Assembly: GCF_013283645.1 (NCBI RefSeq) | Contig: NZ_JABEKV010000004.1 | Location: forward strand, 62,001 to 126,000 | Direction of reading: 5' to 3' | Origin: Sinorhizobium psoraleae | Lineage (GTDB): Bacteria; Pseudomonadota; Alphaproteobacteria; Rhizobiales; Rhizobiaceae | DNA: 64,000 nucleotides | Shown: one piece after another, positions 18,002-26,679 of the stretch | Layout of the letters: each line of letters begins with the position of its first letter | How positions within the stretch are numbered: the stretch's first letter is position 1 | Notes under the pieces: model-generated | What the model saw: only the letters and a program-made list of their open reading frames with translations | What the model was told of the DNA's origin: nothing | The model's database searches: none | Program-made: the position numbers and the translations under genes

Positions 18002-18472
18002 TTACTCGATCACGATCAGGGGTTCGCCATATTCTACAGGGGCCGCGTCCTGAACGAGAATCTCGGTGACCTTGCCGGCGCGCGGTGCCGGAATCTGGTT
18101 CATCGTCTTCATCGCCTCGATGATCAGGATCGTCTGGCCTTCCTTGACCAGCGCGCCGACTTCGATGAACGGGCGGGCGCCCGGCGCAGGAGACAGATAG
18201 GCGGTACCGACCATCGGGGCCGTTACGGCATTCTTGGAATTACGGCCGCCTTCGGCGACCGGGGCGGCGGCGGGCTGAGCCGCGGCGACCTGGGGCGGCG
18301 CCTGATAGGTGGGCATTGCCGGCATCGACATCGCGACAGGCGTGCCATTGCGCGAAACGCGGATGCGCAGATCGTCCTGCTCCACCTCGATCTCGGTCAG
18401 ATCGGTATCATTGAGGATATTGGCGAGATCGCGGATCAGCGCCTGATCGATACCCGGTTTCTTTTCAGCCAT
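18002..18472 (-). CDS. accB: Acetyl-CoA carboxylase, biotin carboxyl carrier protein
   Basis: A 156-aa BCCP with an N-terminal helical interaction segment (residues 8-45), a Pro/Ala-rich linker ('MPAMPTYQAPPQVAAAQPA' region) and a C-terminal biotinyl domain. The biotin-accepting lysine lies in 'IEAMKTMNQI' (near residue 121). It is 24 bp downstream of aroQ and 6 bp upstream of accC. The aroQ-accB-accC order is common in proteobacteria. Confidence 0.97.
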   Translation of the reverse strand: MAEKKPGIDQALIRDLANILNDTDLTEIEVEQDDLRIRVSRNGTPVAMSMPAMPTYQAPPQVAAAQPAAAPVAEGGRNSKNAVTAPMVGTAYLSPAPGARPFIEVGALVKEGQTILIIEAMKTMNQIPAPRAGKVTEILVQDAAPVEYGEPLIVIE

Positions 18473-18496
18473 GGGAGTATGAGCCTCGTGTTCTTC

Positions 18497-18943
18497 TTAT
18501 TTCGATTTGTCCGTCAGGTTCTTTAGCGCATGCAGCGCCAGAATGTAACTCTGCGCGCCGAACCCGCAGATCACGCCCTTGACGGCCGGTGCGATCATCG
18601 ACTTGTGGCGGAATTCCTCGCGCGCATGGATGTTGGAAAGATGCAGTTCCACGACGGGAACAGCAATTGCACGAATGGCATCATGCATGGCAATCGAGGT
18701 GTGGCCGTAGGCGCCCGGGTTGATGGCGACGCCTGCGGCCTTTTCGCCGGCTTCGTGCAGCCAGTCGACCAGAGTGCCTTCGTGGTTCGATTGCCGGAAA
18801 TCGACGTCGAAGCCAAGCAAGTTGCCCTCAGACTTGCACATCGCCTCGAGGTCGGCCAACGTCTGGCCGCCATAAATACCTGGCTCGCGCTTGCCGAGCG
18901 CATTCAGGTTGGGGCCGTTCAGCACAAAAATCGTCGAGGGCAT
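18497..18943 (-). CDS. aroQ: 3-dehydroquinate dehydratase, type II
   Basis: A 148-aa cytosolic enzyme of the shikimate pathway (3-dehydroquinate to 3-dehydroshikimate). 'VLNGPNLNALGKREPGIYGG' carries the catalytic Tyr, 'INPGAYGHTSIAMHDAI' the substrate loop, and 'ELHLSNIHAREEFRHKS' the catalytic His. Type II enzymes are dodecameric. It heads the aroQ-accB-accC-aat block; 158 bp separate it from the upstream dsbA-like gene, enough for a promoter that I could not identify. Confidence 0.96.
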   Translation of the reverse strand: MPSTIFVLNGPNLNALGKREPGIYGGQTLADLEAMCKSEGNLLGFDVDFRQSNHEGTLVDWLHEAGEKAAGVAINPGAYGHTSIAMHDAIRAIAVPVVELHLSNIHAREEFRHKSMIAPAVKGVICGFGAQSYILALHALKNLTDKSK

Positions 18944-19101
18944 AAGGGATTCCGGTCCGATGATGGAGGGTTACCTATAGACTGATGGTTTCGCGAGGAA
19001 AAGCCCCTTAGGCCCTCGCCGGATTTGTCCACAAGTGACGGTGATTTGAGAGGAACACGACCTGGGGAAGGCCGCTTGACATCTTTGTGGTGTCTCTCGG
19101 T

Positions 19102-19866
19102 TCAGCAGACGGTCTTGCCGCAGCTGCGCATGTTCGCCACCTTCGTCACGATCTCGTTGGCCCCGACGGCGCCGAAGACCGCTTCATTGCCGATCACATA
19201 GGATGGTGTGCCGGTGATGCCGAGCTCGTTTGCGAGCGTATAAGCCTCGCGCACGGCGGAATCGTGCGGTTCTTTTTCCATCTTCTCCCGCAGCTGTTCC
19301 TCGGTTACGCCGAGTTTCGCCGCGACGGCAATCGCCGTTTCCTCAGTCGCCCGCTCCTCGCCTCCAAGCAGAGCGCGGTGGAAGTCGCCGTATTTTTCGG
19401 GAGCGATCAGGCGGAAGGCAGCGCTGACCTTGTGCGCGGCAAGGGAGTCAGGCCCGAGGATCGGCAGTTCCTTCAGCACGAAACGGACGTTCTTGTCCGC
19501 CGTGATGATCTCATCCATGTCGGAGAGTGCACGTTTGCAGTAGCCGCAATTGTAATCATAGAACTCGACGATCGTCACGTCGCCGTCAGGATTGCCGAGG
19601 GTCACATCGTGATCGGATTGGAAGATCGCCTTCTTGTTCTTGGCGATCGCCGCCTCGGACGCTTCCTGCTGCTTGGCGCGCTGCTTGGCTGCAAGGGCTT
19701 CCTGCACCTCGAGCATGACCTCGGGGTTGGCGAGCAGATATTCCTTGATGAAGGCGCCGAACTCTTCCTTCTGTTTCGCATCGAGCGCGGCGGCCGTCTG
19801 CGGCAAGGCTACGCCCGCAACAAGCGCGAGCAGCGTCCCAGCGGCAATCATCTTCTTGAAGGTCAT
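19102..19866 (-). CDS. DsbA family thiol:disulfide oxidoreductase, periplasmic
   Basis: A 254-aa exported thioredoxin-fold protein with a signal peptide (MTFKKMIAAGTLLALVAGVALPQTAAA, residues 1-27), a charged helical N-terminal extension (30-80) and the active site CxxC in 'EFYDYNCGYCKRA'. 'GITGTPSYVIGNEAVFGA' supplies the conserved cis-Pro. Two more cysteines lie at the C-terminus ('MRSCGKTVC'). The layout resembles the BdbD/Com1 group, which oxidises or isomerises cell-envelope proteins. Upstream of aroQ on the same strand but with a wide gap, so probably its own transcript. Confidence 0.9.
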   Translation of the reverse strand: MTFKKMIAAGTLLALVAGVALPQTAAALDAKQKEEFGAFIKEYLLANPEVMLEVQEALAAKQRAKQQEASEAAIAKNKKAIFQSDHDVTLGNPDGDVTIVEFYDYNCGYCKRALSDMDEIITADKNVRFVLKELPILGPDSLAAHKVSAAFRLIAPEKYGDFHRALLGGEERATEETAIAVAAKLGVTEEQLREKMEKEPHDSAVREAYTLANELGITGTPSYVIGNEAVFGAVGANEIVTKVANMRSCGKTVC

Positions 19867-20087
19867 TCTTTCCTCGTTGTCTTTCCGTATTCTGTCTGTC
19901 GTTCATTTCGCACGGCTGCGTCAATGTGCGTATTTGAAAGACAACAATTATCCAAGGTTCGCACCCTTTTATGCGAGCATAGGGTGCGCCGCGGCGAAAC
20001 GAAACGGCAAAATCGGCGGAAATGCGGCACTCTCGCACTTGTGAAGCTCGAGATGATCAGGCAAAGGGGCGCAAACTAGCCCGCTTC

Positions 20088-20180
20088 CACAGCGCCGCGC
20101 GTCTTGTCAGACGCGCAAATGACGCTGTAGCAATTTGAATTGCGGCATGTTTTCCTCTTTCGATTTTATGGACATGCAGC
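20088..20180 (+). repeat. RIME-like repeat, copy with degenerate second palindrome
   Basis: CACAGCGCCGCGCGTC to GACGCTGTAG is an intact first palindrome, followed by the conserved spacer CAATTTGAATTGCGGCATG. The second palindrome is eroded but ends with ACATGCAGCA. The ribosome binding site of the following aminotransferase gene (AGAGGA at 20181) begins at the element's edge. The rest of the 326-bp gap at 19867-20192 holds the dsbA-like gene's upstream region; I see nothing else in it. Confidence 0.8.
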
Positions 20181-20192
20181 AGAGGATTTACA

Positions 20193-21350
20193 TTGACACA
20201 GATGTCGAGACGCAGTGCCGTCGAGCCCTTTCATGCCATGGATGTGCTGGCGGAAGCCACGCGGCGGCGCGATGCTGGCCATCCGGTCATTTCGATGGCA
20301 GTGGGTCAGCCGGTCCATCCGGCCCCGAAGGCGGCGCTTGAAGCAGCAAGGTGCGCCCTTGAACACGGCCGCCTCGGCTACACTGACGCGCTTGGCACGC
20401 TGTCATTGAAGACGGCGATCGCTCGCCACTACCACAGACGTCATGGCCTTGCCTTCGATCCGCAGCGGATTGCTGTCACGACTGGCTCGTCGGCCGCCTT
20501 CAATCTCGCCTTCCTCGCGCTCTTCGATCCAGGTGATTGCGTCGCCATCGCCCGTCCGGGATATCCCGCCTATCGCAACATATTGCAGGCCCTGGGTCTT
20601 ACGGTCGTTGAGGTTGAGGCAGGCAGTGAAACCGGCTTCACCTTAACGCCGGAAAGCCTCGCGCGCGTGGCCGACCGCATCGGCAAGCCACTCAAGGGCG
20701 TGCTTCTTGCAAGCCCGGCCAATCCCACCGGAACTGTGACAGGCCGGGCGGGTCTCAAGGCACTTGCGGATTATTGCAGCGCCGAGCGTATCACTTTCAT
20801 TTCCGACGAGATCTATCACGGTCTGACATTCGTTGGCGAAGAGGCCACGGCGCTTGAAGTGACCGACGATGTGGTCGTGATCAACTCCTTCTCGAAATAC
20901 TATTGCATGACCGGTTGGCGCATCGGCTGGATGGTGCTGCCGGAGGTGCAGGTGCGCAGCTTCGAGCGCCTGGCCCAGAGCCTTTATATTTCGCCGCCGG
21001 AGCTTTCCCAGATCGCCGCCGAGGCGGCGCTCGACGCGCATGAAGAGTTGGACGGGTACAAGGCCGCCTATGCAGCCAACCGCGAACTTTTGATGAAGCG
21101 CCTGCCGCAGATCGGCCTCTCGATCGCCTCGCCGATGGACGGGGCCTTCTACGCCTATGTCGACGTCAGCCGATTTACCAATGACAGCATGGCCTTTGCG
21201 CGCCGGATGCTGGCCGAGATCAATGTGGCGGCGACGCCCGGTTTCGACTTCGACCCTGTGGAAGGGCACCGCACAATGCGGTTCTCCTACGCTGGATCCG
21301 CAGCGGAGATGTCGGAGGCGATGGATCGCGTCTCCCGCTGGCTGGCCTGA
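20193..21350 (+). CDS. Pyridoxal-phosphate aminotransferase, class I
   Basis: A 385-aa fold-type I aminotransferase. 'TTGSSAAFNLAFLALFDPGD' is the cofactor phosphate-binding region, 'LASPANPTGTV' carries the conserved Asn, 'FISDEIYHGL' the Asp-Tyr pair, and 'NSFSKYYCMTGWRIGW' the Schiff-base Lys and phosphate-binding Arg. The substrate cannot be told; the sequence is of the aspartate/aromatic/alanine group. The TTG at 20193 has AGAGGA six bases upstream; an ATG at 20202 is an alternative. Converges on rne with a strong terminator between them. Confidence 0.92.
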   Translation: MTQMSRRSAVEPFHAMDVLAEATRRRDAGHPVISMAVGQPVHPAPKAALEAARCALEHGRLGYTDALGTLSLKTAIARHYHRRHGLAFDPQRIAVTTGSSAAFNLAFLALFDPGDCVAIARPGYPAYRNILQALGLTVVEVEAGSETGFTLTPESLARVADRIGKPLKGVLLASPANPTGTVTGRAGLKALADYCSAERITFISDEIYHGLTFVGEEATALEVTDDVVVINSFSKYYCMTGWRIGWMVLPEVQVRSFERLAQSLYISPPELSQIAAEAALDAHEELDGYKAAYAANRELLMKRLPQIGLSIASPMDGAFYAYVDVSRFTNDSMAFARRMLAEINVAATPGFDFDPVEGHRTMRFSYAGSAAEMSEAMDRVSRWLA

Positions 21351-21474
21351 TTGACACGTCGTTTCAGGTGGTTATGGCGATTGTTGGAATCTTCGTCGCA
21401 AGCGTGCGATGTACTGTCGCTCGCGATCGCTCGGCTACGATACACCGCCTGCGGCAGCCGTAGCGGGCGGGACC

Positions 21475-21506
21475 AAAAAAAGCCCGGAGCGAATCCGGGC
21501 TTTTTG
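21475..21506. terminator. Bidirectional rho-independent terminator
   Basis: Six A (21475-21480), stem AGCCCGGA / TCCGGGCT (21481-21488 and 21494-21501), loop GCGAA, then a T-run. The A and T tracts make it work on both strands. It serves both the aminotransferase gene and the converging rne gene. Confidence 0.9.
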
Positions 21507-21527
21507 TTCAGTCATTCTATCTCTGGC

Positions 21528-24323
21528 TCAGAAGAAACCGCGACGTTGCCACCAGCCGCCCTTTTTCGGCTTCGGAGGCTCCTCGTCGTTGGTCTCCTTC
21601 TTGTTTGAGACATTCGAGGTGATGACGGGTTCGGACGCGATCGTCGCGAGGTCGCGATTAGCCCTCGTGGGCTTAGCCCCTTCGAGATCAGCGCCGGCTT
21701 CCTCGACGGCTTCTGCCACCGGATCTACAGTCTCCGACTGCGCTTCGACTGCCGTCTGGGCTGCCTCGTCAACGTCAGCGTCGACTTTCACCGCCTTCTT
21801 GCGAGTACGCTTCGGCTTGGCCGGCTTCGTTTCTTCCGACACCGTTTCCACGGATGCGGCCTCTGCCAAAACAGGCGCTTCGGCTACAGGCTCCGCCGCT
21901 TCCGCCTCTTCAGCTACGGCGTCTTCGGCTGCAGCATCTTCGTCGGCGGCCTCAGCAGCAACATCGCCAGTGGTCTCGCCTTCTACCGATTCCAGCTTGT
22001 TGCGGCGGCCGCCACGCTTGCCGCGGCGTCGACGCTTGCGCTTCTGCTCGGCATCGTCCTCCGCTGCTGCTCCTGCCTCCTGAGCGTCTTCTTCGTCCTC
22101 GGCCTCTTCAGCTTCGTCGGCCACACTTTCCAGCGTCTCGTCAGCTTCAGCGGCCACTGCTTCCGTCGCCGGACCACCGCCCTTGCCGCGCCGACGACGA
22201 CGGCGCTTGCGCTTGCGGCCACCCTGTTCGTCGGCCTGCTGTGCCTTTGCGGGCTCCGGACGCTCGGCCGCGGCTTCTGCGGCTTCTTCCTCGTCCAGAT
22301 CTTCCTCGATCACGACGTCGTCTTCTTCCGGTTCCGGCTCGAAGTGCAGAAGCTGTTCGATCTTGACCGGGTTCTCGACCGGCTCTCCGCGATCTATCGC
22401 GAAATGCTGCGCGCCGACATGGGCGTCGGCCTCAATGATGATCGAGACTCCGAAGCGCTGTTCGTAATCCATGATCGTACCGCGCTTCTGGTTGAGCAGG
22501 TAAAGCGCGATTTCGGGGATCGTGCGTACGGTGATGTCGTGCGTCGTGTTCTTGAGCAGATACTCCTCGATGCCGCGCAGCACATGCAGCGCGACCGAGG
22601 ACTGCGAACGGACATGACCCGTGCCGTTGCAGTGCGGGCAGGTCTGCATCGTGCTTTCAAGAACCGAGGCACGGATGCGCTGGCGCGACATTTCGAGCAG
22701 GCCGAAATGCGAGATGCGGCCGACCTGAATGCGTGCTCTGTCGTTCTTCAGGCAGTCTTTGAGCTTCTTCTCGACCGCGCGGTTGTTGCGCTTCTCCTCC
22801 ATGTCGATGAAGTCGATCACCACGAGGCCGGCAAGGTCGCGCAGGCGCAATTGCCGCGCCACTTCCTCGGCCGCCTCCAGGTTGGTCTGGAGGGCGGTGT
22901 CCTCGATCGAGTGCTCGCGGGTCGACCGGCCGGAGTTGACGTCGATCGAAACGAGCGCTTCCGTCTGGTTGATGATGATATAGCCGCCCGACTTGAGCGT
23001 TACCTGCGGCTGCAGCATGCGATCAAGCTGTGCCTCGATGCCGGAGCGCGAGAAGATCGGATGCACGTCGCGATAGGGCTGCACGACCTTCGCGTGGCTC
23101 GGCATCAGCATCTTCATGAAGCTCTTGGCTTCCTTGTAGCCTTCCTCGCCGGAGACGATGATCTCGCTGATGTCCTTGTTGTAGAGATCCCGGATCGAGC
23201 GCTTGATCAGGCTGCCTTCCTCGTAGACGAGGCAAGGCGCGGTCGAGTTCAACGTCAGCGTACGGACGTTTTCCCAAAGGCGCATCAGGTATTCGAAGTC
23301 GCGCTTGACCTCGACTTTGGTGCGGTTGGCGCCGGCCGTGCGCAGGATCACGCCCATGCCCTGCGGCACTTCGAGTCCGCGAGCGATTTCCTTCAGGCGC
23401 TTGCGGTCTTGGAGGTTGGTGATCTTGCGGGAAATGCCGCCGCCGCGCGCAGTGTTCGGCATCAGAACCGAGTAGCGACCCGCGAGCGAGAGATAGGTGG
23501 TGAGTGCGGCACCCTTGTTGCCGCGCTCTTCCTTGGCAACCTGGACCAGCAGGATCTGCCGGCGCTTGATCACTTCCTGAATGCGGTACTGCTTGCGGGG
23601 CCTGCGCACCTGACGGTCCGGAACTTCTTCCATCGCGTCTTCGGCGCCGACGGATTCGATGATTTCCTTCTCGCCGTCATGGGCGTCGTCGTCGTCATCA
23701 TCGTCGTCGCGGCGCCGCCGCGTATCGACGTCCTCGGAAATCGAATCGGTTTCGACCATGGCGGCCATCTCGCCGCTGCCAGTCTCTTCGCCGCCGTCCT
23801 GGCTCTCCGTCGTCTCGGAAGCTTCTTCGGCGACCTTCGCCTTCGTCCGGCGGGTGCGCTTCGGCTTTGCCTTTGTCTTCGGCTTCTCCGCGACGGCTTC
23901 GACTTCCGCGGGCTCCTCGGCGGCCGCTTCGACGGCTTCGGCGAGCTCGGCCACGGTTTCCGCTTCGGCTTCGACCGGCGCGGGCTTCTGCTCGCTCGCC
24001 GTCTCGACCGGTTCGACGTCGTCGTCGCGGCGGGCCTCTTCGGCCTCCGCCTTCAAAAGCGCCTGACGATCGGCGAGGGGGATCTGGTAATAGTCCGGAT
24101 GGATTTCGGCGAAAGCCAGGAACCCGTGGCGATTGCCGCCATAGTCAACGAAAGCGGCCTGGAGCGAAGGCTCCACCCTGGTCACCTTGGCCAGGTAAAT
24201 ATTGCCGCGGATCTGCTTCTTGTGTTCCGATTCGAAGTCGAATTCTTCTATGCGGTTCCCGCGTACGACAACGACGCGCGTCTCCTCTGCGTGAGACGCA
24301 TCGATAAGCATTTTCTCTGCCAT
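21528..24323 (-). CDS. rne: Ribonuclease E/G family endoribonuclease (RNase E)
   Basis: A 931-aa RNase E, the scaffold nuclease of mRNA decay and rRNA/tRNA processing. The S1 domain begins at residue 36, is interrupted by an acidic low-complexity insertion (about 92-240, including an Asp run near 206-213), and resumes at 'YRIQEVIKRRQILLVQVAKEE'. The catalytic core has the metal-binding D461 ('VSIDVNSG') and D504 ('VVIDFIDM'). The Zn-link is C562-P-H-C565. The C-terminal ~300 residues are disordered, alternating Ala/Glu-rich acidic and Arg/Lys-rich stretches ('KRKRRRRRRGKGGG'), and should carry the RNA-binding and degradosome contacts. The ATG at 24323 has AGGAG upstream. The long upstream region suggests autoregulation through a structured leader. 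Confidence 0.96.
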   Translation of the reverse strand: MAEKMLIDASHAEETRVVVVRGNRIEEFDFESEHKKQIRGNIYLAKVTRVEPSLQAAFVDYGGNRHGFLAFAEIHPDYYQIPLADRQALLKAEAEEARRDDDVEPVETASEQKPAPVEAEAETVAELAEAVEAAAEEPAEVEAVAEKPKTKAKPKRTRRTKAKVAEEASETTESQDGGEETGSGEMAAMVETDSISEDVDTRRRRDDDDDDDDAHDGEKEIIESVGAEDAMEEVPDRQVRRPRKQYRIQEVIKRRQILLVQVAKEERGNKGAALTTYLSLAGRYSVLMPNTARGGGISRKITNLQDRKRLKEIARGLEVPQGMGVILRTAGANRTKVEVKRDFEYLMRLWENVRTLTLNSTAPCLVYEEGSLIKRSIRDLYNKDISEIIVSGEEGYKEAKSFMKMLMPSHAKVVQPYRDVHPIFSRSGIEAQLDRMLQPQVTLKSGGYIIINQTEALVSIDVNSGRSTREHSIEDTALQTNLEAAEEVARQLRLRDLAGLVVIDFIDMEEKRNNRAVEKKLKDCLKNDRARIQVGRISHFGLLEMSRQRIRASVLESTMQTCPHCNGTGHVRSQSSVALHVLRGIEEYLLKNTTHDITVRTIPEIALYLLNQKRGTIMDYEQRFGVSIIIEADAHVGAQHFAIDRGEPVENPVKIEQLLHFEPEPEEDDVVIEEDLDEEEAAEAAAERPEPAKAQQADEQGGRKRKRRRRRRGKGGGPATEAVAAEADETLESVADEAEEAEDEEDAQEAGAAAEDDAEQKRKRRRRGKRGGRRNKLESVEGETTGDVAAEAADEDAAAEDAVAEEAEAAEPVAEAPVLAEAASVETVSEETKPAKPKRTRKKAVKVDADVDEAAQTAVEAQSETVDPVAEAVEEAGADLEGAKPTRANRDLATIASEPVITSNVSNKKETNDEEPPKPKKGGWWQRRGFF

Positions 24324-25063
24324 CTAAGTTGTGCTCCTCGGCGCGAGGGTGCAACGGCAGACAGACCTGCTTCCTTGGGAAGGCCGTCAGACACGTCGAA
24401 AACTGCGCCGGATGTGAAAGGTCCTGTTTGGTGCAGGTGAAGGTGCAGCAGCCAGACGGCAGCCGGAACGTTCACGTCCCGGGGCCTCTTTACTTCTGAC
24501 CGATACTGCTGAGTCACATCAAAGACCAAACAAGAATGCCAATGTCCTGGACCTCGAAGGCGAGGCCCGATGAATGCGCCCGCTTGCGGGCATCTGGTGA
24601 AAATCACCATCAAGAACTCCGGCCACCGCCGGAAATTTGCGATCCAGTATACGGGGAGGAAATGCAGCGACGGCGGATGAACACCTGCGGCCGCGTAAGG
24701 CATGATACGGTTGTAACCGGCATTTCCGGCTCGATCATTCCTGGCGCCAAGCTCTGGAAAAGCTCCGGCTGCCCGGCCGACGATTCTATCCCGTCAACAC
24801 TTTCTCCTTGTGACGCTTTTATGGTTTCTATGTCACATTGGCAAGGGAAAAGCCTTTGACGCCACAATATTGATCGATTCGCTTGCCCCGGTGAAATTGA
24901 TCGGTAAGGAAGCCGTTCGCGCCAGCGAGTCGCGTTGTCATGCCGCCATCATGAGGATTATCAAGGTTTGGTTAACCATGAGGGTTCATTGGTTGAGGGG
25001 ATAGCGGTCTTGCCGGAGGGCGGACCGCCGATATCCGACGGAATTTGTGGGGAGCCCAGGGTG
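24324..25063. promoter_or_regulatory. Long rne-amidase intergenic region with small hairpins (putative rne leader)
   Basis: 740 bp without a convincing gene between divergent rne and the amidase gene. It contains three adjacent small hairpins: GCCCGC/GCGGGC (24578-24591), TGGTG-AAAAT-CACCA (24595-24609) and TCCGGC-CACC-GCCGGA (24618-24633). Known rne genes are feedback-regulated through a long structured 5' untranslated region; this region could play that role on the minus strand. Promoters for both genes must also lie here; I did not find one good enough to call. Confidence 0.45.
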
Positions 25064-26323
25064 ATGCCTTCGGCGAAACGTTTGCGTTCTTTGCGATCTG
25101 TGACGTCGTGGTGTCGTTCTCTGCGAGTGATCGCCTTTGCATTTGCTGCGATGACCGTGGTGCAGGACGCGGCCGATGTGCGGGCCGCGGAGCCGATCCC
25201 CTTGCTTGCCTTCGGTGCTCGCATCGCCGGCGACGATGCCCGCACGCGCATCGTTGTCGAATTCGACCGAAAGCCGGAATTTTCCATCCATTACGTGGGA
25301 AATCCCGTCCGTATCATCGTCGATTTGCCGCAGACCTCCTTCGGCCTGAAGCCGGAGAGCCTGGAGCCGCGCGGGCTGTTCGACGCCATCCGCTACGGCG
25401 GGATGGGGGTCGGTACCTCGCGGCTCGTCCTGTCCGCCAAGGGACCGGTGGAGGTCAGCCACGCGGAAGTGAAGGCCGAAGAGGACGGCAAGAGCTTCCG
25501 GCTCATCCTTGATGCCGAAAAGATCGACCAGGCCCGCTTCGATGAGCTTCTCGGCGACCAGCAGTGGACGGGAACGGTACGTGCGGCAAAGACCGATCGG
25601 CCGGTCGCCGCCGCAGTGAAAAACCCTAGTGCCTTCGTGATTGCTGTCGACGCCGGCCATGGCGGCATCGATACAGGCGCGATCGGCACCGTCACCAAGA
25701 CCGAGGAAAAGCATGTGACCCTCGCTTTCGCCGAGGAACTGGTCGCGACGCTCAAGCGCGAAGCCGGCGTCGAGGCGTTCCTGACCCGCGATCGGGACGA
25801 GTTCCTGTCGTTGCCGCAGCGTGTGCAGATCGCACGGCAGAAAGGCGCCAACCTCTTCATCTCCGTTCACGCCGACACGCTGAAACAGAAGGATATTCGC
25901 GGGGCCACGGTCTACACGATTTCCGACAAGGCATCCGATCACCTCGCAGCCAATCTGGCCGAGCGCGAAAACCTGTCCGACGAGATCGCCGGCGTGCCCT
26001 TGGAAAGCGAACCGGCAGAGGTGGCGGACATCCTGATCGATCTCACGCGACGCGAAACCCAGGCCTTCTCGGTCAATCTCGCGCGCACGGTCGTTTCCTC
26101 CTTTGAGGGGCAGATCAAACTGATTAACAATCCCCATCGCCATGCCGGTTTCCGCGTCCTGCAGGCGCCGGATGTGCCCTCGATCCTGCTCGAACTCGGC
26201 TTTCTTTCGAACAAGGACGACGAGAAGCAGCTGCTCGATCCGGAATGGCGCAAGAAGGTGTCGGGTCTGCTCGCTGTGGCCGTTCGACGCTATCGCGAGA
26301 CGGCCGTTGCAAACGGCGGTTAG
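25064..26323 (+). CDS. amiC: N-acetylmuramoyl-L-alanine amidase (AMIN + Amidase_3)
   Basis: A 419-aa periplasmic amidase that cleaves the amide between MurNAc and the stem peptide during septal peptidoglycan splitting. It has an N-terminal export signal (about residues 18-42, 'VIAFAFAAMTVVQ'), then an AMIN domain ('DARTRIVVEFDRKPEFSIHY', 'PVRIIVDLPQTSFG'). The C-terminal Amidase_3 domain has zinc motifs 'VIAVDAGHGGIDTGAIG', 'NLFISVHAD' and 'SILLELGFLSN' with the catalytic Glu. The ATG at 25064 (or GTG 25061) follows GGAG. It lies upstream of the PBP1a gene on the same strand, a functionally matched pair. Confidence 0.94.
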   Translation: MPSAKRLRSLRSVTSWCRSLRVIAFAFAAMTVVQDAADVRAAEPIPLLAFGARIAGDDARTRIVVEFDRKPEFSIHYVGNPVRIIVDLPQTSFGLKPESLEPRGLFDAIRYGGMGVGTSRLVLSAKGPVEVSHAEVKAEEDGKSFRLILDAEKIDQARFDELLGDQQWTGTVRAAKTDRPVAAAVKNPSAFVIAVDAGHGGIDTGAIGTVTKTEEKHVTLAFAEELVATLKREAGVEAFLTRDRDEFLSLPQRVQIARQKGANLFISVHADTLKQKDIRGATVYTISDKASDHLAANLAERENLSDEIAGVPLESEPAEVADILIDLTRRETQAFSVNLARTVVSSFEGQIKLINNPHRHAGFRVLQAPDVPSILLELGFLSNKDDEKQLLDPEWRKKVSGLLAVAVRRYRETAVANGG

Positions 26324-26679
26324 TCAATCCCAAGTTCGACGGCACCGTGGCGTGTGGGAAGTGATTTGTGTCGCTCGGGTAACAGCGATATGCTTTTCAA
26401 CAGGATGCGCACGGGATAATCAGCGACAAGCCCTATTTTACTCACAATCCGGGCACTTTAGGAACAAGGCGCCCGGATTTGTTGGGAAACAATGTTGATG
26501 CGTAGGCTCCCTCGCCATAAGAGGGAGCGCAGAAACGTGCAGCTGTAATACCAGACGATTTCTGACGGAATAGTTTGGCGAGGTCGATTTCGTTGGCGAG
26601 AACACGGAGCCTTCGAGCTTTCGCGTTATGCGGCGGCGGCCTGGCAATGGGACGATAATTAGGTACCGGTATCTGACTG
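26324..26679 (+). other. 356-bp gap with two perfect hairpins
   Basis: No gene seen. AATCCGGGC (26446-26454) pairs with GCCCGGATT (26471-26479), and GCTCCCTC (26506-26513) pairs with GAGGGAGC (26521-26528). The first is followed by a weak T-containing tail and may terminate the amidase transcript; the second has no T-run. The promoter for the PBP1a gene should lie in the right part. Confidence 0.45.

Noticed and set aside
21700..22300. Possible tandem DNA repeat in the 3' part of rne
   Set aside because: The repetition is at codon level (Ala/Glu/Arg runs of a disordered tail) with no fixed period.
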